Source: Hemicentrotus pulcherrimus (taxonomy: Eukaryota > Echinodermata > Echinoidea > Camarodonta > Strongylocentrotidae). Taken from it: a DNA stretch of 64,000 bases. Positions 1-9,759 of the stretch are shown here, in pieces. The number at the start of each line of letters is the position of its first letter. Position 1 is the first letter of the stretch. Below the pieces are notes generated by a model. It did no database searches, was not told where the DNA came from, and saw only the letters and a list, made by a program, of their open reading frames with translations. The translations under genes and the position numbers were made by a program. The stretch covers positions 101,700 to 165,699 of the forward strand of contig BEXV01000297.1 of NCBI GenBank assembly GCA_003118195.1, given 5' to 3'.

Positions 1-15
1 CCCCCCCCCCCCCCC
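1..15. repeat. Poly-C run at the window edge
   Basis: The window opens with 15 consecutive C bases. Similar C or G runs recur near 9,858, 12,258, 13,159, 31,915, 33,909, 39,341, 43,738, 52,441 and 57,021-57,077. Its full length cannot be known because it starts at the edge. Confidence 0.9.
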
Positions 16-1267
16 TTGCCCCTGCCTAACTCATAGTGTCAGTCATCTTTGACAATTGTAAATGTGTTTTGAGGGTTAAAGAAAGTAATATTAGTCTTGC
101 TGTACAATGATAAGCCTTTCATCTTTACTGGTATTAAGAGGGGTAGTGCAATGTACTATGTATTCTCCAGGGTTTAGCTCCCTTGCTGAATTTAAATGTA
201 CAGGTTTACAGAAGACAACGCCCATGATAACCAGATAATAAGATGGGTAGTTTCTAAAACAGGCAAGGGATCACTGGAATGCTTAGCAAACAAAATATCC
301 ATAAATGAAAGACAATTATGTAGTCATTAAACTGGAATAACTTATTACGAGCGATGAGGGACTGGTACGCATCAGTTTTAGTTTCTCTGTCAGGCTCTGA
401 TATTCATAGGGGGCTAGTTTGTACATATATAAGTTCAAGGTAAATACCAGTGTTAGCTTAGATAGCGGCTTGTTTGTGAATTGGCAACAGTTCTCTTCTT
501 TTGTTTAGAGCGTCACTCTCTCTGGAAGAATTTTTTTCTTCTAGCCATTCAAAGAATAGTTATGGCTCTCTGGATATCTATCCGAGATATCTTTTATATG
601 AATGAACTGGTCTCTTAACGCATTGCAAACAGGAACTTGTTTGGTCGTGTATATATTCAGCTTATGTAGTAAACGGGTTAAGTTGCAAATATAATCAATT
701 TGTTTATGAACTCTTTGGAAAATAGTCCTCAAAATGTTATAGAAAAGTGGGTCACATCATTATATTTCTTATACACTTGTACAATGAGCACCATGCACTT
801 TCCAATCTATGTTGACTGATTATGGAAACAAAGCTTATATTTTCTGTGACCCCAATGACTAAGTACGGTACTGTATTTTAATGAACATGACTGTTGCCAT
901 GAACTTCCACAATGCAATTTAGAAATAATCCACACACAAAATATCCAAGAGCTTAATTTTTACTTGTATTTACTGATTTTTGGCATCAATTTTTTTATAA
1001 GATTATATTTGCCAGGATATGACAATTGTATGCAATCCTTAGTACTGTACATTCATAAATAAGTATGAAGTAGAACGTAAATTTGGTCCAGTTCTCGATT
1101 CTTTTAGAAGAATTATTGAATTGTAATGTAGTTCTACATAGCGAAGCGTATATTGTTTTACAGCTAAGAGTTGACATGGTTGAATTCTATTCACGAGTCA
1201 ACTAGGCTACATCAATGGATGTGTCTCTTTACCCACGAACCTGAACGTATGGACCTCGCGGCAGGTG
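16..1267. other. Non-coding, no recognised gene
   Basis: AT-rich sequence with many stops in all frames. The longest open stretches are about 60 codons and resemble nothing recognised. No repeat shared with the rest of the window was noticed. Base composition becomes more balanced after about 1,200, leading into the putative regulatory cluster. Confidence 0.6.
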
Positions 1268-1312
1268 CATTTGACCTCTGATACGTCATCGGTCACGTGA
1301 TAAGGTCAAATG
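1268..1312. promoter_or_regulatory. Candidate enhancer: inverted nuclear-receptor half-sites around CRE and E-box
   Basis: A perfect 10-bp inverted repeat (CATTTGACCT at 1,268-1,277 and AGGTCAAATG at 1,303-1,312) carries AGGTCA-type nuclear-receptor half-sites in both arms. The 25-bp spacer holds a CRE-like TACGTCA (1,282-1,288) and a palindromic E-box CACGTG (1,294-1,299). A GATAAG (1,299-1,304) overlaps the right arm. The motifs are visible; that they bind anything is inference. The site lies about 160 bp outside the foldback element that starts at 1,469, so it belongs to host sequence rather than the element. Confidence 0.35.
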
Positions 1313-1468
1313 TCATCGCTGAGATCAAAGTGTATGCCGAGGGGGAAGTCCTAATCGTCGTTGATCAGAGAGAGTGATAGTGTCGACAATCTTGTTGGTA
1401 TTCTAACTGACGACCATCGAGAGTGATTGCCAATCGTTGCACGCAGGTCCTTAGTACTTAAGCAGTTA

Positions 1469-1660
1469 AAGAGAAGCTCAAGTTCTGGTAATAATATATA
1501 TAGCAAATACATTCCCACAGAATCCAACCAAATTTACACCGAATGTTTAAGATTAGAAAAAAAATGACATGTGCCAAACGATTTTGGTAAAATATGTATA
1601 GGGGCTGAGTAATGAGCATAGAAAAATAAAGTAATCAAGTTAAGTAGGCTCGACGCCATA
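1469..1660 (-). repeat. Left terminal inverted repeat of the foldback element
   Basis: Read left to right, this segment matches the reverse complement of 8,660-8,852. Shared blocks include CACAGAATC, ACATGTGCCAAAC, ATTTTGG and GAGCATAGAAA in the same order with similar spacing. The same terminal block is one end of the ~0.4-kb elements at 45,055 and 57,644. Similarity fades after about 1,660, where the left arm holds about 1 kb of sequence not found in the right arm. Confidence 0.6.
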
Positions 1661-2668
1661 TTCCCTAACACGGGTCACTATTTGTGCGAATGAGAGTTGT
1701 GGTTTTTATTGAAGATGATTTCTGGCAAGTTTTAGTGAGTTTGTTTTTATTCAACTGATTCAAACAATTAATCTATACTGCAGAATAAACAATCCAGAGT
1801 GAATTATACCCATGTTCTTTCGTCATACGACTCCCATACCCGAGCTCAAGATTAGCTTTAAGGATATATCACTTACATGCGCAAAAATTTAAAAGGCTAT
1901 ATCATGTAACATTTCTTTTTCCTGATCTCGTTGAATCACATTTATTTCAAGTTTGACTTTGATTTTCATAAATATGGATGTGAATCATATTTTCAGTACT
2001 TTTCACTTTCTTTCAAAAGATAATGGAAACTTAGGAAAGTTCTCTGTAATTTTTAAAAATAGGATACTAAAACAATTATGTATTAAACAGCGTTCCTTCT
2101 ACCGAATTCCGCTTTTATCTATTAGAAAAACTCAAAACGCCAAGAACTATTTTGCAATACCTTGTGTTCTTGGCAATATGTACCATTTTACTGATTTTAA
2201 GTGCGAGTTATTAACCTAACAAGGAAAGAAAAATTAAATTCTGAGAAATCATGAACTTTTGTGGGCCAATCTCACGTACAGGGTAAGAAAATAGACAAAT
2301 GACAGGATCAAACATAAAGCTATGTACTGTAGGTCACTGACCTCGCAAGTATGGACAAACTGAATGACCCTAAAAGACCAATGCACATGGGCTCTATACA
2401 TTTTACTTGACTGATGTGTATTTTGTTCTTCTTCTTCATAAAAGGTGAACGGCCTTACAAAGCAGTGTAATCATGTGAAATGTAACATTTTATTCACCTC
2501 GCTAGTATATCACCTGATCAGAGACTCAACCATGAGCAGCATTTCAAAGTATTCCTTATTCTTCCATACTTGGTGTTTAGTAAATGGGTGTCACGTACTA
2601 TGCATAGAGTGTGAACACAGATGTGATTATAAAACATGTGAACACAATAAACGCTACGAACACAAACA

Positions 2669-3150
2669 CTGTTCATACTGTGCTCACAATGGGTTCACGC
2701 CGTATACATCACTGTGGACACACTGAAGACATTATTCAAAATGTGAATTCACTGTGGACGCACTGATCATACTACACATACCGTGTTCACATCGAGTCCA
2801 CGCTGTGTACAACACTGTGATGCATTTTTAAACTATGTTCACACTGTGGACGCTGTGATCATACTATACATACCGTGTTCACATCGAGTCCACGCTGTGT
2901 ACAACACTGTGATGCATTTTTACACTATGTTCACACTGTGGACGCTGTGATCATACTACACATACCGTGTTCACACCGAGTCCACGTTGTGTACAACACC
3001 GTGATGCATTTGTTCACACTATGTTCACACTGTGGATGTTGTGATAATACTACACATACCGTGTTGACACCGAGTTCACGCTGTGTACAACACTGTGATG
3101 CATTTGTTCACACTACGTCCATACTGTGGAAGTCCTGATCATAATATTAT
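2669..3150 (+). repeat. 92-bp minisatellite, left arm of foldback
   Basis: About four and a half copies of a ~92-bp unit. The landmark GAGTCCACGCTGTGTACAAC or close variants start at 2,794, 2,886, 2,978 and 3,072, a spacing of 92, 92 and 94 bp. Each unit contains degenerate short motifs of the form TTCACACTGTGGAC. The array reads open in several frames only because it lacks stop codons; a 92-bp period shifts frame every unit, so it is not a protein repeat. It is inverted relative to 8,110-8,455. Confidence 0.85.
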
Positions 3151-4048
3151 TACTGTATCCACATACACGGCTTCCACTGTGTATATAGGGGCGTTTTTAT
3201 ATTAAAGCCTTCCAATTTCCATAATGCATTACTGTAGGTTCATAAGGAAGGAAACACATCGAGAGGTCAACTTAATGTGCATCATTGGTCTCCTCATGGC
3301 ATTGGTTGAGTAACATTGAAAAGTCAATATTTGCTAGTATAATGAGACCCCCATTTCCTCCACGAACAACATAAGATGAATAAGATCACTCTATATACAA
3401 CGGCCTCGATCGTCACGTTAATCTCAATACTATACCACAAGGAATGCATACATGTGTTGAGAATTTCTGAAATACACGAATTTTGTTTACTACTTCTCCA
3501 CGTCTTCCGCCAAAGCATCACCTATGGGCTCTCTTCTATGGTTGCTGAAGATATGTGTTCAAGATGGCGGCTGATCTTGAGATGATCTTGTTGTCACACC
3601 TTGCCGGAGCCCTTGGGCTATCAGATTCCGTTCAATTCAAGACATAATCTGGTCATGCGCAGTTTCCTAGAAGTACGTGTATAAACGCCGACCATTAATG
3701 CCTGGGATAGCACGTTTTGAACACTTTGTTTACTCCTGACATTTTGTTGAAAGTCAACTGACCAAACAATAAAGTGGTGCCCTTGAAGAGTACATGAACA
3801 TGTCAATATTATGTTTATATCTGTAAAATAGTCAAAAACGTTCAATAGTATACGCAATTTGCATGAATATGGTACCAACACTAACATAAATCTTCTAAAG
3901 TGACCATGGTGAATCTTGAAACGAGTTTTAGTGATCAGATAACGTTAATTATCGCATTGTTTCATTGTTCCATTGTGGAAATAACATAAGAGGCCGATAC
4001 AGAAAAATACCGACGGGTAGTTTAACATCTACTGTCGATAACTCTCTT
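3151..4048. other. Foldback interior, no gene recognised
   Basis: Unique-looking sequence inside the putative foldback element. Open stretches of under 90 codons at 3,324-3,585 and 3,621-3,887 show no recognisable domain. A YY1-type motif lies at 3,560-3,571. Confidence 0.5.
3560..3571 (+). promoter_or_regulatory. YY1-type motif
   Basis: CAAGATGGCGGC matches the classical YY1 consensus, common in promoters and in the 5' regions of some transposons. It could mark a promoter inside the foldback element. No TATA box or initiator was identified around it, so a single motif is weak support. Confidence 0.3.
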
Positions 4049-4140
4049 TGAATTATGTTATTCAACGCAACTGAATTATGTTATTCAACGCAACTGACTT
4101 ATGTTATTCAACGCAAATGAATTATGTAATTCAACACAAC
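4049..4140. repeat. 23-bp tandem repeat, four copies
   Basis: The unit TGAATTATGTTATTCAACGC plus AAC is repeated four times (4,049, 4,072, 4,095 and 4,118). The first two copies are identical; the third and fourth differ at a few positions. No coding potential. Confidence 0.9.
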
Positions 4141-5259
4141 TTTATTTTTTGCGTGAAATGAATCCTAATTTATCCCAGTTGAATATTTATGGAGTTATAG
4201 AATCGTGTAGAATCTTTATTATTATCTATGATAAGGATATTGAATTTGATTTTGCTTTAATATTAAACGGATTATAATATGTCGATCAATATCAACTGTA
4301 TATGAACACATTGTTAGACAGATATATCACGTGTATCAACCATTTTAAGGATGATACACGATAAAGGCCTGTGACTGCTATATAGATGGTACTGGCGATG
4401 TATGTCGTAATGATGGTAAGCCTGCATGTCTAATCTATGACTAAAATATATAGAGTGTATTTTCGTTTTAATGAACAATTAGGACCAGATATATTTTGAG
4501 CGTTAAGCCAATGCATAGCTGGCAGCGTCGAGTTAGCAGGCTTTTAGGGCAGATTTCTGTGACGGTATAACTAATCATATAAGTTGTACGTATAAAGGAC
4601 TTAATGGATTGCGTATCGGCTAATGCACAGGTTAGAAGCTACAAGAGTTCATGTGGAGGGAGATGGAGAGAGATCAGTGTGCTACCCATAGGGTTTCACA
4701 TTCGATAGACGGAAACTCTACACCATTCAGAAAAGGAGATGTTATGATAGAAATCGAATCATGAGATGGGAAGATACATGATTAAACCAACAGCCCTAGC
4801 TTGCAACATATAGAATTACCAACTCCTCGGGTTTTACCCGTCATCAAATGTGATCGAGCCAAGATGCTACACTACCAATCAAATCGAGGCAATTTAATCT
4901 CAGAGATTGATTTTACTTCGAGATTCTAACGTCATCTTGACTTCTACAGCTCTAAATCCACCACGTTGTACAATGTTCGCGAGTGCTAACCCCTTGGCAT
5001 GTGCTATAACGAATTAATCCATTAACGCACGCGCTCTATCCCGCGGTGACGGTAATTCCGGTCACTTACTCTCCGTAAAAGGGATAAAAAAGGGAAAGAA
5101 AAAACAAACATTTAAAGTTGTTGATTTTCCAGCGAGGTCCTAACGCTGTGATACTTCCCGTGTTTTGCAAGTAAGTTAAGACAGATCCATGAACCTTGAA
5201 GTAAGTACCCCCTTTGGTTTTTTTCTCTCTCTGGAAAAGGTGAGCTTGTAATTCCCCAG

Positions 5260-5453
5260 ACATGTCCGAAGTCACGATCAGATATGAGCCGGTCTCGCCC
5301 CGGGCTTTACACATGTCGTGCGTCGGTATAGGGCTTGTTACGCCAAAACCAAGTATAATCAACACATACATCTTCGAGATGAACTTCAAGGGCAGAGAGT
5401 GGTCAGAGTCGGATATTTTCATAAAAACTTTCGCCGCTAAAATGTCTGCGTGA
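5260..5453 (+). CDS. Candidate terminal exon, function unknown
   Basis: This ~190-bp block stands out as GC-balanced in AT-rich surroundings and is fully open. On the plus strand a possible acceptor (TTGTAATTCCCCAG, with a pyrimidine stretch ~30 bp upstream) precedes an ATG at 5,262 and 62 further codons ending in TGA, with an AATAAA at 5,484-5,489. About 63% of third codon positions are G or C. The minus strand of the same block is equally open, with similar third-position bias and a hydrophobic start (MYVLIILGFG) like a signal peptide. The strand therefore cannot be decided and no domain was recognised. It lies inside the putative foldback element, which may be a captured host fragment or chance. 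Confidence 0.25.
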
Positions 5454-5509
5454 CTGTGTTTTTTTTTCCGGGTCTGACGGTAAAATAAAAGGCTAGAAAT
5501 GCCCATACT

Positions 5510-8109
5510 TCATTTTCACGTTGCCGTTATATATAATTTTCCTTTGAATTGAAGTTAATCACATCACTTTCATAATTTCAAGTATCAAATCATGACAAAA
5601 GGTCGATGACTTGTAGATGAAAACTAAATGTTGGACGTCAGGAAAAGAGATTTCGCGCCACAAAAAGGAATTATTCGTTATTGTACACGTCAATACAGAG
5701 CTCCTTATCAAAACAAGATAATGTCGTAAAGACTTTCGAGATATCAACTCAAGAGTGATTTTAATATCATATTATTATTATCCAATTCTTTGTTATGCCA
5801 ATAATGATGCTTATGTGATTATGTACATCTTTGAATGTAACCATATAGGCACCTAATAAATCCTCTGATGAGGCAAAGAAAAAGAAAAAAAAAACATATT
5901 CTATTATTTATCCCTCAGTTCATAATCAGGTTAGGTAATAAATTATTGAAAGTATCAAAGTAGGCGCATTTCAATACGTGAAGCCAGTGCTATTGATTCT
6001 GAATTCTAATATATAAGTTTTCGAAAATCTTAAGGATCGTGTCAAATTTTTCGAGGTTTATTTTTAAGAGCCCACCCACCCCCCTAAATGAGCCAGTTTA
6101 GGGAATCGTTGATGACAAATTATCCCCTAAAAAGAAATGCCATTAATGTGCTCATCTCCTCACTTTGTTTTATAATATGGGTGTCTCCATTGATTATTGA
6201 GACTGAGAGTAGTAAAGCATTGAAACCGTGTTTCTCTCTGACAATGTGAAGATACTGAGGGCATGTGGATTTTTTCTTTGTTAACTCTTTTGCTGCTATC
6301 ATGCACAGAAGAATGTGCCTTTGTGAGTTTCGAAAATTGGGACCTTTTTCTTGCCTCCCCCGCTTCAAATATGAAGATGTGATTCAGAAGAGAAAAAATA
6401 GAATAGCATTTTAATGTACATCGAAAGTTCAAATCTTAAAGAAAATTACAAATTCAAAGAAGAAATGGATGACGCATATCCTATAATTTTACCATTTTAT
6501 GGTTAATCCACATAAAGGCCTAAGCCATTTTTGATGCATCTCTGCACAAATCCTTTTCCACCAAGCCGACAAACACATTTTAAGCCTTTGAAAGAAAGAC
6601 TGAAACATAAAACATGAAAAACTGAAGGACGAATTCATTTGAGATGCCTTTGCTTCCATGGCAACTAATTCTATATGTAAGAAGTATACTAATCCCCATT
6701 ACCTAACCTACTTTTTGTCTATGAGGGATATAGTGTTATTAATGTTATTTTGATGCGATCAGACTTGATTTGAATTTATAATGGATGCTTAACGGAGAGT
6801 GAAACACGTGAGCTCAATACATTTCATCGGAACGTTCAAAAGATGTTGAAAATAACAAACCCTCATTTCATGAGGTGTTCATATCTCTACTTATTCGTAA
6901 TAACAAGATTGCACGAAAAATCGTAGAAACTTATAAAAAATCGGTGATTGCTTTCGAGAATGCCTGGCGTAGCCTTCGACCATTCTTTAGGTAACATTTT
7001 CCCCATGGGCAGTGGCAGCTCCAGGAGCACGGGGGCATAGGGTATGTGCCCCTCGTAAATAGATTTCCCGGCCAAATTCGCGTGTTTGTCATTCGTATTC
7101 ATTTATTTTGCATTTAAGTTAGCGCAGATCGGCTTTGCCATGCCAATTATCATTCAATTTTCCAGTTGTTGTACTTAATTAAGGATTTTGGTCGAAGTGT
7201 TTCATAGATCTGTCATTCAATTTAGAAACTGCTCAACTAGCATTCAAATTAATATTGACTTGTCAAAGCGTAATTTTTATCATTCAAATTGACACCTGTC
7301 ATTCGTATTCGTAATATTTTTTATTCAAGTTAGGAATGTTAGGGGGAAAAATTGCAACAAACTTTTACAGTTTTTAAATAATGCAGTTAAAATGCATGAT
7401 TTGCCATTGGGGTCTAAGCTGTTATTCCATTTATTTATTGTCAGTACAATGCAGATGGGTGTAGTCAGACATAAAGTATAGAAGGGGCGAAATCAAGGGA
7501 TAAGGCATTTCTGCACGAACATGTTCATATACCCGGGAAAGGTGGGGGTACCCTCAACCGCCCCTTTTTACTACAGACTCGGAATTTTACAAAAGTAATT
7601 CACATCGTCTCTTATACCCAGCACATCCCTGTGTTTTTCTTAAAGAGTTTCATAGTTTACTTGCCCGCCAGCAGATCGATGGCTTAAGACATGGCTAAAT
7701 AATCAATCATGTTCAAATAATTGATTCTACTCCCTACCCCAGTTACAATATTGTACCCTTCTTCCATAACAAAATTATGATGAAATTATAATAAATTTAT
7801 GATGAAACATAAGACAAACAACTTCCTTACATGAATATTTACAAATATACTGAGACCATCAGGTCCGTAGATGCAAGTCGTTTTTTTTTTCTTCTTAACA
7901 ATCAAACTTAAATGCTGATGAATATCAAATAAATCTAATAAGTACAAGTGTAAAAATGCAAGAAAATGAAATAATGTAGATGAAATACACATAAAAAAAC
8001 AAAAGAAAGAAAGAAAAGGAATGAGCTATAAAAAGTGTGTAATAAACGAGAAATGTATATTGACCATCAATTTAAGTGCACAAAGTGCTAATTTGAATGC
8101 TACAAATGA
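5510..8109. other. Foldback interior, no gene recognised
   Basis: Mostly AT-rich filler. At 6,966-7,052 a GGCGTAGCC followed by a GGGGGCATA...TGTGCCCC inverted motif resembles the small MITE at 33,725. Between about 7,090 and 7,330 the motif CATTCAATT or CATTCAAATT recurs at irregular spacing, and its reverse complement appears again near 8,088-8,115. No protein domain was seen. Confidence 0.45.
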
Positions 8110-8455
8110 ATTAGAATGCTAAAAGCATCACAGTGTTGTACACAGCGTGAACTCGGTGTGAACACGGTATGTGTAGTATGATCACAGCATCCACAGTGTG
8201 AACATAGTGTGAACAAATGCATCACGGTGTTGTACACAACGTGGACTCGGTGTGAACACGGTATGTATAGTATGATAACAGCGCACACAGTGTGAACATA
8301 GTTTAAAAATGCATCACAGTGTTGTACACAGCGTGGACTAGATGTGAACACGGTATGTGTAGTATGATCAATGCGTCCACAGTGAATTCACACTTTGAAT
8401 AATGTCTTCAGTGTGTCCACAGTGTTGTATACGGTGTGAACCCATTGTGAGCACA
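8110..8455 (-). repeat. 92-bp minisatellite, right arm of foldback
   Basis: The reverse complement aligns almost base for base with about 2,690-3,110: the same GGTTCACxCCGTATACA leader, the same ATTCAAxxTGTGAATTCAC segment and then the 92-bp units. Differences are scattered substitutions. The order of variant units is also preserved, which argues for an inverted duplication of a whole arm rather than independent growth of two arrays. Confidence 0.85.
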
Positions 8456-8475
8456 GTCATGACAGTATGAACAGT

Positions 8476-8852
8476 ATTAGTACTGGTAATGCGATTGCAT
8501 TGTGAAAGAAAAGGTGCGGAAAGGATCAGAAACAGTTGATCATGTAGCATGTAAGTATTGGTGTGCACTGCAAGGGTCAGGAGTCATGACAATCATAATA
8601 AATTTGACCAAGTCTTGGTAATGTAACAAGCACTGTACACAGAAAGCTATACATGGGACAACACACATGGTGTCGGGGTTGGTACTACCTTGACTTCCTT
8701 GTCTTTCTATGCTCAATACTCAGCCAGTATACATTTTCTTCCAAAATTGTTTGGCACATGTTATCCATTTGTAATTTTGAACAATCAGTGTAAGTTTCGT
8801 TTGATTCTGTGAAAATTAATTTTCTTTTTTTACCAGTACTGGAGTTTCTCTT
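8476..8852 (+). mobile_element. Third member of the ~0.4-kb TA-flanked element family, forming the right end of the foldback
   Basis: Co-linear with the complete element at 57,644-58,018 and, inverted, with 45,055-45,449. Shared blocks include CTGGTAATGCGATTG, GTAGCATGTAAGTATT, GACAACACACATGGTGTC, TGCCTTGTCTTTCTATGCTC-like and AAAATTGTTTGGCACATG. The left end lacks the AAGAnAAxG terminal bases and instead joins the minisatellite arm at about 8,476-8,481. The right end is intact. Confidence 0.8.
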
Positions 8853-8854
8853 TA

Positions 8855-9183
8855 ACTGAACAAAGTTAATAACATATACAACAAATTATATGTGTCTATA
8901 TACCCCCACCCCGTAGCAAAAGCAACTGGATTGTTTTCGCTTGCTTGCTTCTCAGAGAATTATTGATATTTGTCAGCAAAGAATTGTGTAGGGTTGTTAC
9001 GCTCTGGAAAAAACCCACTGGTAACTGTCATGTCTGTTACATTGGATGCGGACGTGCAGTGTATTCATTTGTCGTTCCATGGATTGCCAAAGTCTACACA
9101 TTGCCGATATATAAAGTATTCATGTAGCTCTTTAAAATTCGGCATCCACAGACGTGCTATCGGCGTTCAAACAATGATACATA
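8855..9183. other. Non-coding flank of the foldback element
   Basis: Short AT-rich spacer, then a mixed-composition stretch with two overlapping open frames (8,945-9,197) that resemble nothing known. No splice signals or repeats noticed. Confidence 0.4.
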
Positions 9184-9580
9184 CTAAGCCATGCTGAGGT
9201 GTTAGGAAGTAGGCGACACTCGAGAGAAATTCAGTTCGGAAAACCACACGAATGCCGATCGTGGCCAACATGTGCGGCCCACCTGTAGCGGTGCTATAAG
9301 GGTATCATCGCCCGGTGAGACGGGCGGGCTAACCCATGGCAAGGCCGTCTAAAGCTGTGGGATTATGGCTACATATGATTTTTATCAACGAATCGGAAGG
9401 AAGAAGACTCTTCCTTTCCATCACTCATTCTGCACCATGTTTTCTTCGACTCGGTGTACGCTCACCGTTTCCGAAACGCCGGAGTCGTAACTGCGTGAAT
9501 GTGACGAGACTTGAGAGTGGAATAGGAGAGGTGTTCTCCTCAGCATGGGGCTTGTGTCATTGTGTATTTGGGAGTGAGTG
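9184..9580 (+). other. CpG-richer segment with an 81-codon open frame
   Basis: CpG dinucleotides are visibly denser here than in neighbouring DNA, and composition is near 50% GC. An ATG at 9,336 (CCCATGGCA context, G at +4) starts an open frame of 81 codons ending at 9,581. The product is basic, with several Arg/Lys clusters, and resembles no family recognised. This could be a first exon with its promoter, or simply a GC-richer island. No TATA box or clear donor site was found. Confidence 0.2.
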
Positions 9581-9730
9581 ACATGTGAATGTAGAAGTAT
9601 ATCTATATTAGGCGAAGAGCTTGCATGGAGGATATCTTGTACAATTATCTATGATTTGTAATTAATTAATCGTTAATAATGAAAGAAAGATGAGGTTATC
9701 GATCATGAAAGGGGAAGGGTCCACTCTCCC

Positions 9731-9754
9731 TTTCTCTCTCTCTCTCTCTCTCTC
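9731..9754. repeat. (CT)n microsatellite
   Basis: Uninterrupted CT dinucleotides of about 24 bp, preceded by a short pyrimidine lead. Confidence 0.95.
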
Positions 9755-9759
9755 CCATT

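Larger units (their letters stand above)
1469..8852. mobile_element. Putative 7.4-kb foldback-type DNA transposon
   Basis: The first ~190 bp (1,469-1,660) are an inverted copy of the last ~190 bp (8,660-8,852). The outermost bases are AAGAGAAGCTCAAG on the left and AAGAGAAACTCCAG read inward from the right, both running into CTGGTAA. TA dinucleotides at 1,467-1,468 and 8,853-8,854 look like a target-site duplication. Further in, a 92-bp minisatellite (2,669-3,150) faces an inverted, highly similar copy (8,110-8,455). Foldback elements with long arms containing tandem repeats are known from sea urchins (the TU elements); whether this belongs to that family was not tested. No transposase was recognised inside, so it would be non-autonomous. 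The alternative is two separate small elements plus an inverted minisatellite duplication. Confidence 0.55.

Noticed and set aside
2875..3138. Open frame of 87 codons, with a similar one inverted at 8,100-8,351
   Set aside because: It runs over the 92-bp minisatellite, whose period is not a multiple of three; the shared protein-like text only reflects the inverted repeat.
7090..7330. Recurrent CATTCAATT / CATTCAAATT motif resembling a spaced repeat array
   Set aside because: Spacing is irregular and intervening sequence does not match, so no CRISPR-like or tandem structure is supported.
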